Origin: Parasponia andersonii
Lineage: Eukaryota > Streptophyta > Magnoliopsida > Rosales > Cannabaceae
Reading direction: 5' to 3'
Assembly: GCA_002914805.1 (NCBI GenBank)
Contig: JXTB01000188.1
Coordinates: 445,649 to 509,648, forward strand
DNA: 64,000 nt
Below, one piece after another: positions 48,964 through 62,280 of this stretch; position 1 is the first letter of the stretch, and each line of letters starts with the position of its first letter. The notes below the pieces were generated by a model, which was not told the DNA's origin, searched no databases, and worked only from the letters and a program-made list of their open reading frames with translations. A program made the position numbers and the translations under genes.

Positions 48964-51900
48964 TTAGTAGATACACTTACAAAAGTACATATAAGGTGTT
49001 TGAAAAAAAAATGCTAGAGTGGATCGTATTGAATGGCGGTAAATAATTTGGCACAATTGGATTTTTGCTTGGGATTTTTTTATTTTTATAATGAGGCATA
49101 CGAAGAACATGTCAAAGTTGTGAGAAGATGCAACTTGTGTTTTAACTATCTTGTATATAGTATAAATAATTTTAAACAAATATGTATCCACATGGGTTGA
49201 TTGGTTCAATTCTATCAATAAAACTTGTCGATCTTGGGTTGTAAAATCTAGAATCGGAAACTAATCAAATATGAAATATGATTAAAATTAAATCCCCGTG
49301 TGATTTAAATTATGCAATGAAAATATCTTTCCTTTAAATTTGTATTTAAATTAAAATATAATTTTTGTCAATCAATTGATTTTTACCAAAAATTGACAGA
49401 TACACATACAAAAGTGCATATAAGGTGCTTGAAAAAAAAAATGCTAGTGAGAAATATATGGACTGGCTATAAATAAGTTTGCACAGTTGGATTTTTACTC
49501 GGAATTTTTTAATATTAATAATGGGGCATAGGAAGAACATACCAAGGTTGTGAGAAGATGCAACTTGTGTTTTAACAATCTTGTATATAACATATATAGT
49601 ATTAAACAAATATGTATCCACATGGGTTGATTGGTTCAATTCTATCAGTAAGACCTTTCTATCTTGGGTTATAAATTCTAGAATCAGAAACTAATCAAAT
49701 ATGATATTTGATTAAAATTAAAACTACATGTGATAAAAATTATGCTATGAAATTTTCTTTCCTTTAAATTTGTATATATATTAAAATATGATTTTTCTCA
49801 ATCAATTGATTTTTACTAAAAATTGATAGATACACTTACAAAAGTGCATATAAAGTGTTTGAAAAAAAAATGCTAGAGAGGAATGTATTGACTGGCCGTA
49901 AATAAGTAGGAACAATTGGATTTTTACTTGGGATTTATTTATTTTTATAATGAGGCATAGGAAGAACATGCTAAGGTTGTGAGAAGAAGCAATATGTGTT
50001 TTAACTATCTTGTATATAACGTATAAAGTTTTAAGCAAATATATATCCACATGGGTTTGGTTCAATTCTATGTGTAAAACCTTTCTACTTTAGGTTATAA
50101 AATCTAGAATCAGAAACTTATCAAATGTGAAATTTGATTAAAATTAAAACTACGTGTAATTTAAATTATGCTATGAAAATATCTTTCGTTTAAATTTATA
50201 TTTAAATTAAAATAAGATTTTTGTCAATCAATCGATTTTTACTAAAAATTGATAGATACACTTACAAAAATACATACAAGGTGTTCGAAGAAAAAATGCT
50301 ATAGTGGAATGTATTGGCTGGCTGTAGATAAGGTGGCACAATTGGATTTTTACTCGGAATATTTTTAATTTTATAATGAGACATAGGAAAAACATGCCCA
50401 GATTGTCAGAAGAAGCAACTTGTGTTTTAACTATCTTGTATATAACATATATAATTTTAAACAAATATGTATGCACATGGGTTGATTGGTTCAATTCTAT
50501 CTGTAAAACCTTTCTATCTTGGGTTATAAAATTTAGAATCAGAAACTAATCAAATATGAAATTTGATTAAAATTAAAACCACGTGTGATTTAAATTATGC
50601 TATGAAAATATCTTTCCGTTAAATTTGTATTTAAATTAAAATATGACTTTTGTCAATCAATTGATTTTTACTAAAAATTGATAGATACACTTACAAAAGT
50701 ACATGTAAGGTGTTTGAAAAAAAAATGCTAGAGAGGATTGTATTGAATGGTTGTAAATAAGTTGGCACAATTGGATTTTTGCTCGAGATTTTTTTATATT
50801 TATAATGAGGCATAGGAAGAACATGTCAAAGTTGTGAGAAGATGTAACTTGTGTTTTAACTATGTAACTTGTGTTTTAACTATCTTGTATATAACATAAA
50901 TAATTTTAAACAAATATGTATCCACATGTGTTGATTGGTTCAATTCTATGAGTAAAACTTGTCGATCTTGGGTTGTAAAATCTAGAATCGGAAACTAATC
51001 AAATATAAAATTTGATTAAAATTAAATCCACGTGTGATTTAAATTATGCTATGAAAATATCTTTCCTTTAAATTTGTATTTAAATTAAAATATAATTTTT
51101 GTCAATCAATTGATTTTTACTAAAAATTGACAGATACACATACAAAAGTGCATATAAGGTGCTTGAAAAAAAAATGCTAGTGAGAAATATATGGACTGGC
51201 TGTAAATAAGTTGGCACAGTTGGATTTTTACTCGGAATTTTTTAATATTAATAATGGGGCATAGGAAGAACATGCCAAGGTTGTGAGAAGAGGCAACTTG
51301 TGTTTCAACGATCTTGTATATAATATATATAGTATTAAACAAATATGTATCCATATAGGTTGATTGGTTTAATTCTATCAGTAAGACCTTTCTATCTTGG
51401 GTCATAAATTCTAGAATCAGAAACTAATCAAATATGATATTTGATTAAAATTAAAACTACGTGTGATAAAAATTATGCTACGAAATTATCTTTCCTTTAA
51501 ATTTGTATTCAATTAAAATATGATTTTTGTCAATCAATTGATTTTTACTAAAAATTGATAGATACACTTACAAAAGTGCATATAAAGTGTTTGAAAAAAA
51601 AAATGCTAGAGAGGAATGTATTGACTGGCTGTAAATAAATAGGAACAATTGGATTTTTACTCGGGATTTTTTTATTTTTATAATGAGGCATAGGAAGAAC
51701 ATGCCAACGTTGTGAGAAGAAGCAATATGTGTTTTAACTATCTTGTATATAACATATAAAGTTTTAAGCAAATATATATCCACATGGGTTTGGTTCAATT
51801 CTATGAGTAAAACCTTTCTACTTTAGGTTATAAAATCTAGAATCAGAAACTTATCAAATATGAAATTTGATTAAAATTAAAACCACGTGTGATTTAAATT

Positions 51901-52860
51901 ATGCTATGAAAATATCTTTCCTTTAAATTTGTATTTAAATTAAAATAAGATTTTTGTCAATCAATCGATTTTTACTAAAAATTGATAGATACACTTACAA
52001 AAATACATACAAGGGGTTTGAAGAAAACATGCTATAGCGGAATGCATTGGCTGGCTGTAAATAAGGTGGCACAATTGGATTTTTACTTGGAATATTTTTA
52101 TTTTTATAATGAGGCATAGGAAGAAGATGCTAAGGTTGTGAAAAGAAGCAACTTGTGTTTTAACTATGTTGTATATAACATATATAGTGTTAAAAAAATA
52201 TGTATTCATATGAGTTGATTGGTTCAATTCTATCAGTAAATCCTTTATATCTTGGGTTATAAAATCTAGAATCAGAAGCGAATCATATATGAAATTTGAT
52301 TAAAATTAAAACGACGTGTGATTTAAATTCTGCTATGAAAATATCTTTCCTTTAAATTTGTATTTAAATTAAAATATGACTTTTGTCAATCAATTGATTT
52401 TTACTAAAAATTGATAGATACACTTATAAAAGTACATGTAAGGTGTTTGAAAAAAAAAATGCTAGAGAGGATTGTATTGAATGGCGGTAAATAAGTTGGC
52501 ACAATTGGATTTTTGCTCGAGATTTTTTTATTTTTATAATGAGGCATAGGAAGAACATGTCAAGGTTGTGAGAAGATGTAACTTGTGTTTTTACTATCTT
52601 GTATATAGCATAAATAATTTTAAACAAATATGTATCCACATGTGTTGATTGGTTCAATTCCATCAGTAAAACTTGTTGATCTTGGGTTGTAAAATCTAGA
52701 ATCGGAAACTAAGCAAAAATAAAATTTGATTAAAATTAAAACCACGTGTGATTTAAATTATGCTATGAAAATATCTTTCCTTTAAATTTGTATTTAAATT
52801 AAAATATGATTTTTGTCAATCAATTGATTTTTACTAAAAATTGATAGATACACATACAAA
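48964..52860 (+). repeat. Four-monomer higher-order repeat (~1.72 kb), just over two units
   Basis: Monomers of types A, B, C and D occur as A(48.98)-B(49.4)-C(49.85)-D(50.27)-A(50.70)-B(51.15)-C(51.59)-D(52.0)-A(52.43 kb). Type A has GAAGATG in place of GAAGAAG and GATTTTTGCT; B has AATATTAATAATGGGGC and TGATATTTGATT; C has AGGAACAATTGG and GGGTTTGGTTC without GATT; D has ATACATACAAGG and a CAATCGATT variant. The A-to-A spacing is 1,715 and then 1,732 bp. Confidence 0.85.
50842..50881 (+). repeat. 20 bp perfect tandem duplication inside one monomer
   Basis: A 20 bp unit within the A-type monomer is present twice head to tail (50842-50861 and 50862-50881). Other A monomers have it once, so this is a recent slippage event and a useful marker of that monomer. 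Confidence 0.95.
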
Positions 52861-55800
52861 AGTGCATATAAGGTATTTGAAAAAAAAAATGCTAGTGAGG
52901 AATGTATTGACTGGCTGTAAATAAGTTGGCACAGTTGGATTTTCACTCGGGATTTTTTATTTTTATAATGAGGCATAGGAAGAACATGTCAAGTTTGTGA
53001 GAAGAAACATCTTGTGTTTTAACTATGTTGTATATAACATATATAGTGTTAAACAATTATGTATCCACATGGGTTGATTGGATTAATTCTATCACAAAAA
53101 TCTTTTTTCTTGAGTTATAAAATCTTGAATCAGAAACTAATCAAATAAGAAATTTAATTAAAACTAAAACCATGTATGATTTAAATTATGCTATGAAAAT
53201 ATCTTTCCTTTCAATTGGTATTTAAATTAAAATATGATTTTTGTCAATTAATTGATTTTAACTAAAAATTGATAGAAACCCTTATAAAATTGCATATACG
53301 GAATTTAAAAAAAAAAAGTGCTAGAGAGGAATGCATTGACTGGCTGTAAATAAGATGGCACAATTGGATTTTTACTCGGGATTTTTTTATTTTTATAATG
53401 AGGCATAGGAAGTACATGCCATGGTTATCAAAAGAAGCAATTTGTATTTTAACTATCTTGTATATAACATATATAACTTTAAACAAATATGTATGCACAT
53501 GGGTTGATTGGTTCAATTCTATCTGTAAAACCTTTCTATCTTGGGTTATAAAATCTAGAATCAGAAACTAATCAAATATGAAATTTGATTAAAATTAAAA
53601 CTACGTGTGATTTAATTTATGCTATGAAAATATCTTTCCTTTAGATTTGTATTTAAATTAAAATACGATTTTTGTCAATCAATAGATTTTTAATAAAAAT
53701 TGATAGATACACTTACAAAAGTGCAAATAAGGTGTTTGAAAAAAAATTGCTAGAGAGGAATGTATTGAATGGCTGTAAATAATTTGGCATAATTGGATTT
53801 TTACTAGGGAATTTTTTATTTTTACACTGAGGCATAGGAAGAACATGCCAAGATTGTAAGAGGGAACAAGTTGTGTTTTAACTATCTTGTATATAATATA
53901 TATAGGTTTAAACAAATATGTATCCACCTGGGTCGATTGGTTCAATTCTATTAGTAAAACCTTTCTATCTTGAGTTATAAAATCTAGAATCAGAAACTAC
54001 TCAAATATGAAATTTGATTAAAATTAAAACCACGTGTGATTTGAATTATGCTATAAAAATTTGTTTCCTTTATATTTGTTTTAAAATATGATTTTTATCA
54101 GTCAATTGATTTTTACTAAAAATTGATAGATGCACTCTTAAAAGTGTATATAGGTTGTTTGAAAAAAAAATTCTAGAGATGAATGTATTGACTGGTCGTA
54201 AATAAGTTAGCGCAATTGGATTTTTACTCGGGATTTTTTAATTTTTATAATGGGACATAGGAAGAACATGCCAAGGTTGTGAGAAGAAGCAACTTGTGTT
54301 TTAACTATCTTGTATATAACATATATAGTTTTAAAAAAATATATATCCATATGGGTCAATTGATTCAATTCTCTCAGTAAAACCTTTCTATCTTATGTTA
54401 TAAAATCTAGAATCAGAAACTTATCAGATATGAAATTTGATTAAAATTAAAACCACGTGTGATTTAAATTATGCTAGGAAAATATCTTTCCTTTAAATTT
54501 GTATTTAAATTATAATAAGATTTTTGTCAATCAATCGATTTTTACTAAAAATTTGTAAATACACTTGCAAAAGTGCATACAAGGTGTTTGAAAAAAAAAA
54601 TGCTACAGCAGAATGTATTGGCTGGCTGTAAATAAGGTGGCACAATTGGATTTTTACTCAGAATATTTTTGTTTTTATAATGAGGCATAGGAAAAACATG
54701 CCAAGGTTGTCCGAAGAAGCAACTTGTGTTTTAACTATCTTGTATATAAAATATATAGTTTTAAATGAATATATATCCACATGGGTTGATTGGTTCAATT
54801 CTATCACAAACACCTTTTTTCTTGGGTTATAAAATCTAGAATCAGAAACTAATCAAATAAGAAATTTGATTAAAACTAAAACCACATGTGATTTAAATTA
54901 TGCTATGAAAGTATCTTTCCTTTTAATTTTTATTTAAATTACAATATGATTTTTGTCAATTAATTGATTTTTAATAAAAATTGATAAATACCCTTACAAA
55001 AGTGCATACAAGATATTAGAAAAAAAAAGCTAGAGAGGAATGTATTGACTGGCTGTAAATAAGTTGGCACAATTGGATTTTTACTCGGGATTTTTTTATT
55101 TTTGTAATGAGGCATAGGAAGAGCATGCCAAGGTTGTGAGAAGAAGCAACTTGTGTTTTAACTATCTTGTATACAACATATATAGGTTTAAACAAATATG
55201 TATCCACATGGGTTGACTGGTTCAATTCTATCAATAAAACCTTTCTATCTTGCGTTATAAAATCTAGAATCAGAAACTAATCAAATATGAAATTTGATTA
55301 AAATTAAAACTACATGTGAATAAAATTACGCTATGAAAATATCTTTCCTTTAAATTTGTATTTAAATTAAAATATGATTTTTGTCAATCAATTGATTTTT
55401 ACTAAAAATTGATAGATACACTTACAAAAGTGCATATAAGATGTTTGAAAAAAAAAATGCTAGAGCGGAATATATTGACTGGCTGTAAATAAGTTGGCAC
55501 AATTAGATTTTTACTCGGGATTTTTTTATTTTTATAATGAGGCATAGGAAAAACATGCCAAGGTTGTCAGAAGAAGCAACTTGTGTTTTAACTATCTTGT
55601 ATATAACATATATAGTTTTAAACAAATATATATCCACATGGGTTGATTGGTTCAATTCTTTCAGTAAAACCTTTCTATCTTAGGTTATAAAATCTAAAAT
55701 TAGAAACTAATCAAATATGAAATTTGATTAAAATTAAAACCATGTGTGATTTAAATTATGCTATGAAAATATCTTTCCTTTAAATTTGTATTTAAATTAA

Positions 55801-58076
55801 AATATGACTTTTGTCAATCAATTGATTTTTACTAAAAATTGATAGATACACTTACAAAAGTGCATATAAGGTGTTTGAAAAAAAATGTTAGAGAGGAATG
55901 TATTGAATGGTTGTAAATAATTTGGCACAATTAGATTTTTACTCGGGATTATTTTATTTTTATAATGTGGCATAGGAAGAACATGCTAAGGTTGTGAGAA
56001 AAGCAAGTTGTGTTTTAATTATCTTGTATATAATATATATAGTTTTAAACAAATGTGTATCCACATGGGTTGATTGGTTCAATTTTTTCAGTAAAAGTTT
56101 TCTATTTTGGGTTGTAAAATCGAGAATCAGAAACTAATCAAATATGAAAATTGATTAAAATTAAATCCACGTGTGATTTAAATTATGCTATGAAAATATC
56201 TTTCCTTTAAATTTGTATTTAAATTAAAATATGATTTTTGTTAATCAATTGATTTTTACTAATTGATAGATACACTTACAAAAGTATATATAAGGTGTTT
56301 GAAAAAAAAATATTAGAGAGGAATGTATTGAATGGTTGTAAATAAGTTGGCACAATTAGATTTTTACTCGGGATTTTTTTATTTTTATAATGCAGCATAG
56401 GAAGAACATGCTAAGGTTGTGAGTAGAAACAAGTTGTGTTTTAACTATCTTGTATATAATATATATAGTTTTAAACAATTATGTATCCACATGGGTTGAT
56501 TGGTTCAATTTTTTTCAGTAAAACTTTTCTATTTTGGGTTATAAAATCTAGAATTAGAAACTAATCAAATATGAAAATTGATTAAAATTAAAACTACGTG
56601 TGAATTAAATTATGCTATGAAAATATCTTTCCTTTAAATTTGTATTTAAATTAAAATATGATTTTTGTCAATCAATTAATTTTTATTAATTGATAGATAC
56701 ACTTACAAAAGTGCATATAAGGTGTTTGAAAAAAAAAAATGCTAGAGAGGAATGTATTGAATGGCTATAAATAAGTTGGCACAATTGGATTTTTACTTAG
56801 GATTTTTTTATTTTTATAATAAGACATAGGATGAACATGCCAAAGTTGTGAGAAGAAGCTACTTGTGTTTTAACTATCTTGTATATAACATATATAGTTT
56901 TAAACAAATATGTATCCATATGGGTTGATTGGTTCAATTTTATCAATAAAACTTTTCTTTCTGGGGTTATAAAATCTAGAATCAGAAACTAATCAAATAT
57001 GAAATTTGATTAAAATTAAAACCACCTGTGATTTAAATTATGCTATGAAAATATCTTTCTTTTAAATTTGTATTTAAATTAAAATATAATTTTTTTCTAT
57101 CAATTGATTTTTACTAAATATTGATAGATACACTTACAAAAGTGCACATAAGGTGTTTGAAAAAAAATGCTTGAGAGGAATATATTGACTGGCTTTAAAT
57201 AAGTTGGCATAATTAGATTTTTATTCGGGATTTTTTTTTATTTTTTTAATGAGGCATAGGATGAACATGTCAAGGTTGTGAGAAGAAGCAAGTTGTGTTT
57301 TAACTATCTTGTATATAACATATATAGTTTTAAACAAATATTTATCTATATAGGTTGATTGGTTCAATTCTATCAGTAAAATCTTTCTCTCTTTGGTTAT
57401 AAAATCTAGAATCAGAAACTAATCAAATATGAAATTTGATTAAAATTAAAACCACGTGTGATTTAAATTATGTTATGAAAATATTTTTCCTTTAAATTTG
57501 TAGTTAAATTAAAATATGATTTTTGTCAATCAGTTGATTTTACTAAAAATTGATATATACACTTACAAAAGTGCATATAAGGTGTTTAAAAAAAAAATGC
57601 TGGAGAGGAATGTATTAATTGGCTGTAAATAAGTTGGCACATTTAGATTTTTACTCGGGATTTTTTTATTTTTATAATGAGGCATAGGAAGAACATGCTA
57701 AGGTTGTGAAAAGAAGCAACTTGTGTTTTAACTATGTTGTATATAACATATATAGTGTTAAACAAATATGTATTCACATGAGTTGATTGGTTCAATTCTA
57801 TCAGTAAATCCTTTATATCTTGGGTTATAAAATTTAGAATCAGAAACGAATCATATATGAAATTTGATTAAAATTAAAACGACGTGTGATTTAAATTCTG
57901 CTATGAAAATATCTTTCCTTTAAATTTGTATTTAAGTTAAAATATGATTTTTGTCAATCAATTGATTTTTACTAAAAATTGATAGATACACTTACAAAAG
58001 TACATATAAGGTGTTTGAAGAAAAAAATGCTAGAGAGGAATGTATTGACTGGCTGTAAATAAGTTGGCACAATTGG

Positions 58077-58220
58077 GTTGTATTGAATCGGCTATTAAAT
58101 TTACTGTTTAACATTATTACAATTAATGAAGAATAGATAGAGCAAAGTGAGTTGTGTTGAATAGGCTATTAAATTTACTGGTTAACATTGGTACAATTAA
58201 TCAAGAATAGATAGAGCAAA
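58077..58220 (+). repeat. Two-copy tandem repeat, 74 bp period, beside the array
   Basis: GTTGTATTGAATCGGCTATT at 58077 and GTTGTGTTGAATAGGCTATT at 58151 start two similar 70 bp units that both end AGAATAGATAGAGCAAA. They abut the right edge of the satellite but are unrelated to it in sequence. Confidence 0.9.
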
Positions 58221-59489
58221 AAAAGTGCCATGTCAATAAGTTTTGCTTCTGGCTTGCTTCCAAATAGTCTTAGAAAAAATATTGGAAGGGTTTCGGATTG
58301 ATAAAGATAACCTTGGTTTCTTAATTAATGAAAAATTAACCAATCGTACCCTAAGTTGAGTACATAAAAATATTTTAGTTAGTATTATATTCCACTACTT
58401 TGTCAAATTATGTTATCAAATGCTTATATAAAAGTGAGAAAAATCAATGGTTGTTGAAGAAACCGAATTTCAAGCAGACGTTGAAATATGTATGACATTA
58501 CATGTGATAATGTGATTTTAAATAATTTTAATCCTTTAAATTGTGACGTTGTGCTTAATGAGTTTAAGTTAATATGAAATTTCACTAATTAACAAGAAAT
58601 TGATCAAAATTTAATATGATTTAAGTATGTGACATTACGAATTCGTGTTCCACGAATTAATATTGTACCTATATTTTCAAATTATACTTAGTAGTACTAT
58701 GTTATTGTGACTTTTACTAATTAATAGAACTTAAACCAATTACAATTTTAGTTGAGCGTGTATAATGTATAGTATTTTACTCAATACTATAATCTACTAT
58801 TTTGTCAAATTATGCTTAGTGGATAAGTTAATGAGAAATTTCAGATAAATGGTATTTTTCCTAAGTATATTTTTAATGTTGGTAATTTTCCATTAACTAT
58901 TCAAATTTTAATAGACCAGGTATAAAAGTTAAGATACGAAAATACCACTTTACATCTCAATTAGAAAAATACCATTTTCCCCAATTGGTTAGAACAATAC
59001 CTCTTATGAAATTACCACTTTCAAAAGTTAATTTATAGAAATACCACTTTTAAAATGAATAAAGTGATGTGAGAGGAAGTGATAAAAGAGAAATTAAGGA
59101 GGGATAAAATAAGGAAAGTAAGTGTTGTACAATACTATATTAGATCACAATTCAACAAAATATAAGTTAATATAAAACTTCACTAATTAATATCAAAGAA
59201 ATCAATTATAATCTAACTTAAGCATGTGATACTATATAATAGTATTCTACAAGTCTCGTAATCCATTGAAAGTCAAGTTATCATTAGTTGTATTATATTA
59301 ATATAAATTGTTTACTAAACAATGAAAATTTAACCACGAATAGTCTAAATTGAGTATGTAATAGTATGTAATAATGTTATATGAATTCCTATAATCCATT
59401 ACTTAGTATTGTCATACTTAGTAGTATTAAATTAAGACGAAATTTTATCATTAAACTAAAATTAACTAATTTTATTATTAATTGAATAT
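58221..59489 (+). repeat. Old degenerate tandem repeats right of the satellite
   Basis: No gene is seen. Loosely repeated words (ACTTTGTCAAATTATG, CTTAGTAGTACTATGTTA, AAGCATGTGATACTA, AATCCATTACTTAGTA, TAATATAAAACTTCACTAAT) recur roughly every 120-190 bp. The family continues after the solo LTR at 61787. Within it, 58850-59060 has an inverted AAATACCA...TGGTATTT block similar in wording to the small TIR element at 24.3 kb. Confidence 0.6.
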
Positions 59490-60078
59490 GTGATTGTCAC
59501 GACCCAAAATCCAGACTAGTGGCAGAATGAGAATTTCAAAAAGACGGGAAATTCTTTGATTTATTTGAAAAGTATCAAAAGTTCTAGTTTTATAAAATGG
59601 TCTATTTAAATAAAATAATTAGAATTTCATCTCATGAACCTCTCCCACAGTTCGTATACACTATTAAATATAGATCGAATAATAATTTAAAAATGCGAAA
59701 TCAAATATAAGTCCAAATATTACCATCATCCACAACAAAACTCAAATCCCAAAATGGCATACATAAGTTCTCAGACAAGATAGAAAGCAGTAATCTTGGT
59801 TCAATGCTAGTACAAAACCCAAATAGTCCAAATACGACAACAACATGCTTCTAGCATTATCAAGAAATAAACTACAGTCAAGATGACCTCTTACTCCTCT
59901 TGATCACCAAGATCGCACTAAATACCACCTGAGGAAAAAGGTAGGGGTGATGAGCATAAAATGTCCAGTAAGAAAAACAGTTACCCAGTCGAAAACATTT
60001 TAGTTATGAAAAGTTCTTGCATGGTTAGTCTAAATCCAATACATACATATATAATGATCCAAAACCAGAAATCCATAT

Positions 60079-60079
60079 A

Positions 60080-60137
<58 letters not shown>
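60079..60137. repeat. (GT)n(AT)n compound microsatellite
   Basis: About ten GT repeats are followed directly by about eighteen AT repeats, inside the solo LTR. Confidence 0.97.
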
Positions 60138-60142
<5 letters not shown>

Positions 60143-61481
60143 GTGTCATCAAAACCATTCAATTCATATGCACATGACACAAATCAACCTATACCCATGA
60201 GCTCTTATCCTCTCATCTGTAGAAATCCAGGATGATGGCACTAAGTATGCCCAATAACCTGCCTGACATCTAAGCCCATACCCGAAAGGGACACCCGTGT
60301 GTCGCCTACCAAACCTGGAGGGGCAACCGAATTGCCTACGCCTGCCAAATAGGGAGGTAATCAGAAGTAATAAAATTCCGCACGGGTTTACGGACTTTAC
60401 ACTGATGGTAGGGCATGCAATGCTACATTGTAAACCCACGATGCTAATACGGTGCTCATGTATGATCCTATGACATGTGCAATACAGAGCTGAAGTATGG
60501 AAATAATCATGCTCGGGTTTTTTAATAAAATCAGCATACTAGGTTTTATAAGAAAACGGACAATATAACGACCCTAGTTTTAATATACCCAAAAATAACC
60601 CGCACTCAAAAAAATCTCAAAAGCAATATAGTATGTATATATGTATTTCATACCATCACAATCCATCACATGTATTCAAAAAAACCAAAAAACACATTTG
60701 TTCTCATATATTGCAGAAAATAAGTTTTATTTGAAAATAGTATAAAACAGAGGTAACTGAATCCCTACCTCACAAAAATAGTGATACCACGCTATTGAAT
60801 CCTCAAGGTATCGTTAACGGTCGTCCAGAGGGTTGGGAACCAATTCCAATCCCTCGATCGTCCTCTTGCAAAAAACCAACTTCTCAACAGAGTTTTGAAT
60901 CCATAAACGAACCTATTCATTGAATTCCTAGCACCCAAAATAGCTAGGTTAGATATATAACTTGTCCAATTCAGGTCCGGGTCCACATCGGGCTGATGGC
61001 ATGCAAATCGAGGTAAATCTCGACCGTCTGATCTCGATTTCTGTACCGGATACCAAACATATGTAATATATATATATATATATCAAACTTTCCCATTTTC
61101 CAAGTACAATCCAAAAATGACAACAAAAACACAATCCAACGACCGGGTCAAAAAGTCAAACTTAAACTCAAAATATTCCAAAAATTATAAATTTTGATTT
61201 GGACAGTATGAGGTTAAAATATATATAGCTTGAACTTCCTCTCGACGAGACGAATCCAACGAGTCTGGTTTGAGGTCGAACGATGGCCGGAATCGTCGCC
61301 AGTGACGAAAAATTCGAAATGGTCATTTCTCCTTCTCCGGCGACGGTGAGCTCCTAGGTGGCTGCAGCTAGTAGGCGTCGGCTTAGGTGCAGTGCTGGCG
61401 AGCCCCGCCGGTGATTCCTGTGGCTGGGCGACGACAAGAGGCGGTGGCGGCGCCTTCTTCGATGGTCGGCCGAGAGTGAGC

Positions 61482-61488
<7 letters not shown>

Positions 61489-61513
<25 letters not shown>

Positions 61514-61551
61514 CATTGGGGGGAAAGAGAGAGAAGAGAGAGAGAGAGAGA
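61489..61551. repeat. Two (GA)n microsatellites
   Basis: GA runs at 61489-61513 and 61526-61551 are separated by a short G-rich stretch. They lie near the inferred 5' end of the solo LTR (CT-rich on the minus strand) and give rise to low-complexity open frames on both strands. Confidence 0.95.
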
Positions 61552-61786
61552 GAAAAAAAAAAAAGAAAGGACAGGGCACGTGGTCTGTCTTTATGGGACA
61601 GTGCAATTTTTTAAAAATTACACATAAGTCCCCAAAATTTCAAATATCTTTTAAATCAGTCTCACAAAAATTACAATTTAGTCCTTCTGTACAAAAGTTT
61701 TGCAAATTAATCCCCTCAATATTATATCCAGAAAATTGGTAAAATATCTAAATTATCCTCCCAAAAATCTGAGTTTTTATAGTGAT

Positions 61787-62280
61787 AGTATATAATATTG
61801 TTCTAATAGTGATTGTAAGCCACTAAATTGTGTCATTGTACGTAGATGTATTAAATTAATATTATATTTTATTAATTCAATACAAAACTAACTCATTTAA
61901 GCCTCAGTGGATCATATAAAGGTATGTAATAGTGTTCTACAGATACAAGTACTTTTTGTCATATTATGCTCAATGAACTTAAAATAGTATTAATTATTGT
62001 TAATTAATAAAAGTTTATCCACGTTTACGAATTATTTTATCACATACATAAATATTTAACAAAGTGTACTACACATGTTTATATACAAAATTTTAATCCC
62101 GCATAAAAAATAATACCAAAATATAATTTTCATATTATTAAAATATAAATTAAATATATTCTAACTTAAGCACGTGATAACATGTAATAATGTTTGCTAA
62201 GTACTATACTATACTAGCTACTACATAAAATTATGCACACTTGGTATTAAATTAATGTAACTGTCAAATAACTAATAAAA
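61787..62280 (+). repeat. Degenerate tandem repeats, continued
   Basis: The same loose repeat family as at 58.2-59.5 kb (AAAGGTATGTAATAGTGTTC, TTAAGCACGTGATAACATGT, GTCATATTATGCTCAATGAA). The stretch TATACAAAATTTTAATC at 62080-62098 recurs at 62690-62706. No gene. Confidence 0.6.

Larger units (their letters stand above)
40602..58075 (+). repeat. Satellite array, about 41 copies of a ~428 bp monomer
   Basis: Head-to-tail copies fill the whole interval. Landmarks recurring every 420-435 bp include TTAACTATCTTGTATATAAC, ATCCACATGGGTTGATTGGT, ATCTAGAATCAGAAACTAAT, CACGTGTGATTTAAATTATG, TTGATTTTTACTAAAAATTG and GTTGGCACAATTGGATTTTT. Monomers differ by scattered substitutions and a variable A-tract (7-14 A). 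Some copies have internal deletions (near 42900, 43010 and 44050). The right edge is abrupt at GGCACAATTGG (58075). On the minus strand most monomers have a 60-99 codon open frame starting MNQSTH, which is a by-product of the repeat. The length suits a centromeric, pericentromeric or other heterochromatic satellite, but position cannot be told from this window. Confidence 0.97.
59495..61781 (-). mobile_element. Solo LTR, 2,287 bp, TSD GTGAT
   Basis: The left end is TGTCACGACCC and the right end TTTTTATA (a TACA end with one C-to-T change). GTGAT flanks both sides (59490-59494 and 61782-61786). Removing the element rejoins AATATGTGAT to AGTATATAATATTGTTCTA, which restores the surrounding degenerate repeat. 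No gag, RT or integrase is present, so this is a single LTR left by LTR-LTR recombination. I read it as minus strand because GGGTCGTGACA resembles the usual 3' end of plant gypsy LTRs. It holds GC-rich patches at 60180-60440 and 61240-61500. Confidence 0.82.

Noticed and set aside
41318-55234. More than a dozen minus-strand open frames of 60-99 codons starting MNQSTH-like in the satellite monomers, as a repeated gene
   Set aside because: They follow the monomer period, vary freely in length and sequence, use Ile/Phe/Lys-heavy composition and match no family I know. They are a by-product of the repeat, and no promoter or conserved start context was seen.
40602-58075. A CRISPR-like repeat-spacer structure
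   Set aside because: The whole 428 bp unit is repeated without unique spacers, and the genome is a plant.
60164-60439. 91-codon minus-strand frame as a gene
   Set aside because: It lies in the GC-richer part of the solo LTR, has no motif and opens without any promoter or exon context.
61214-61606. 130-codon minus-strand frame and 116-codon + strand frame as genes
   Set aside because: Both are driven by GA/CT microsatellites and Pro/Ser/Arg low complexity inside a solo LTR.
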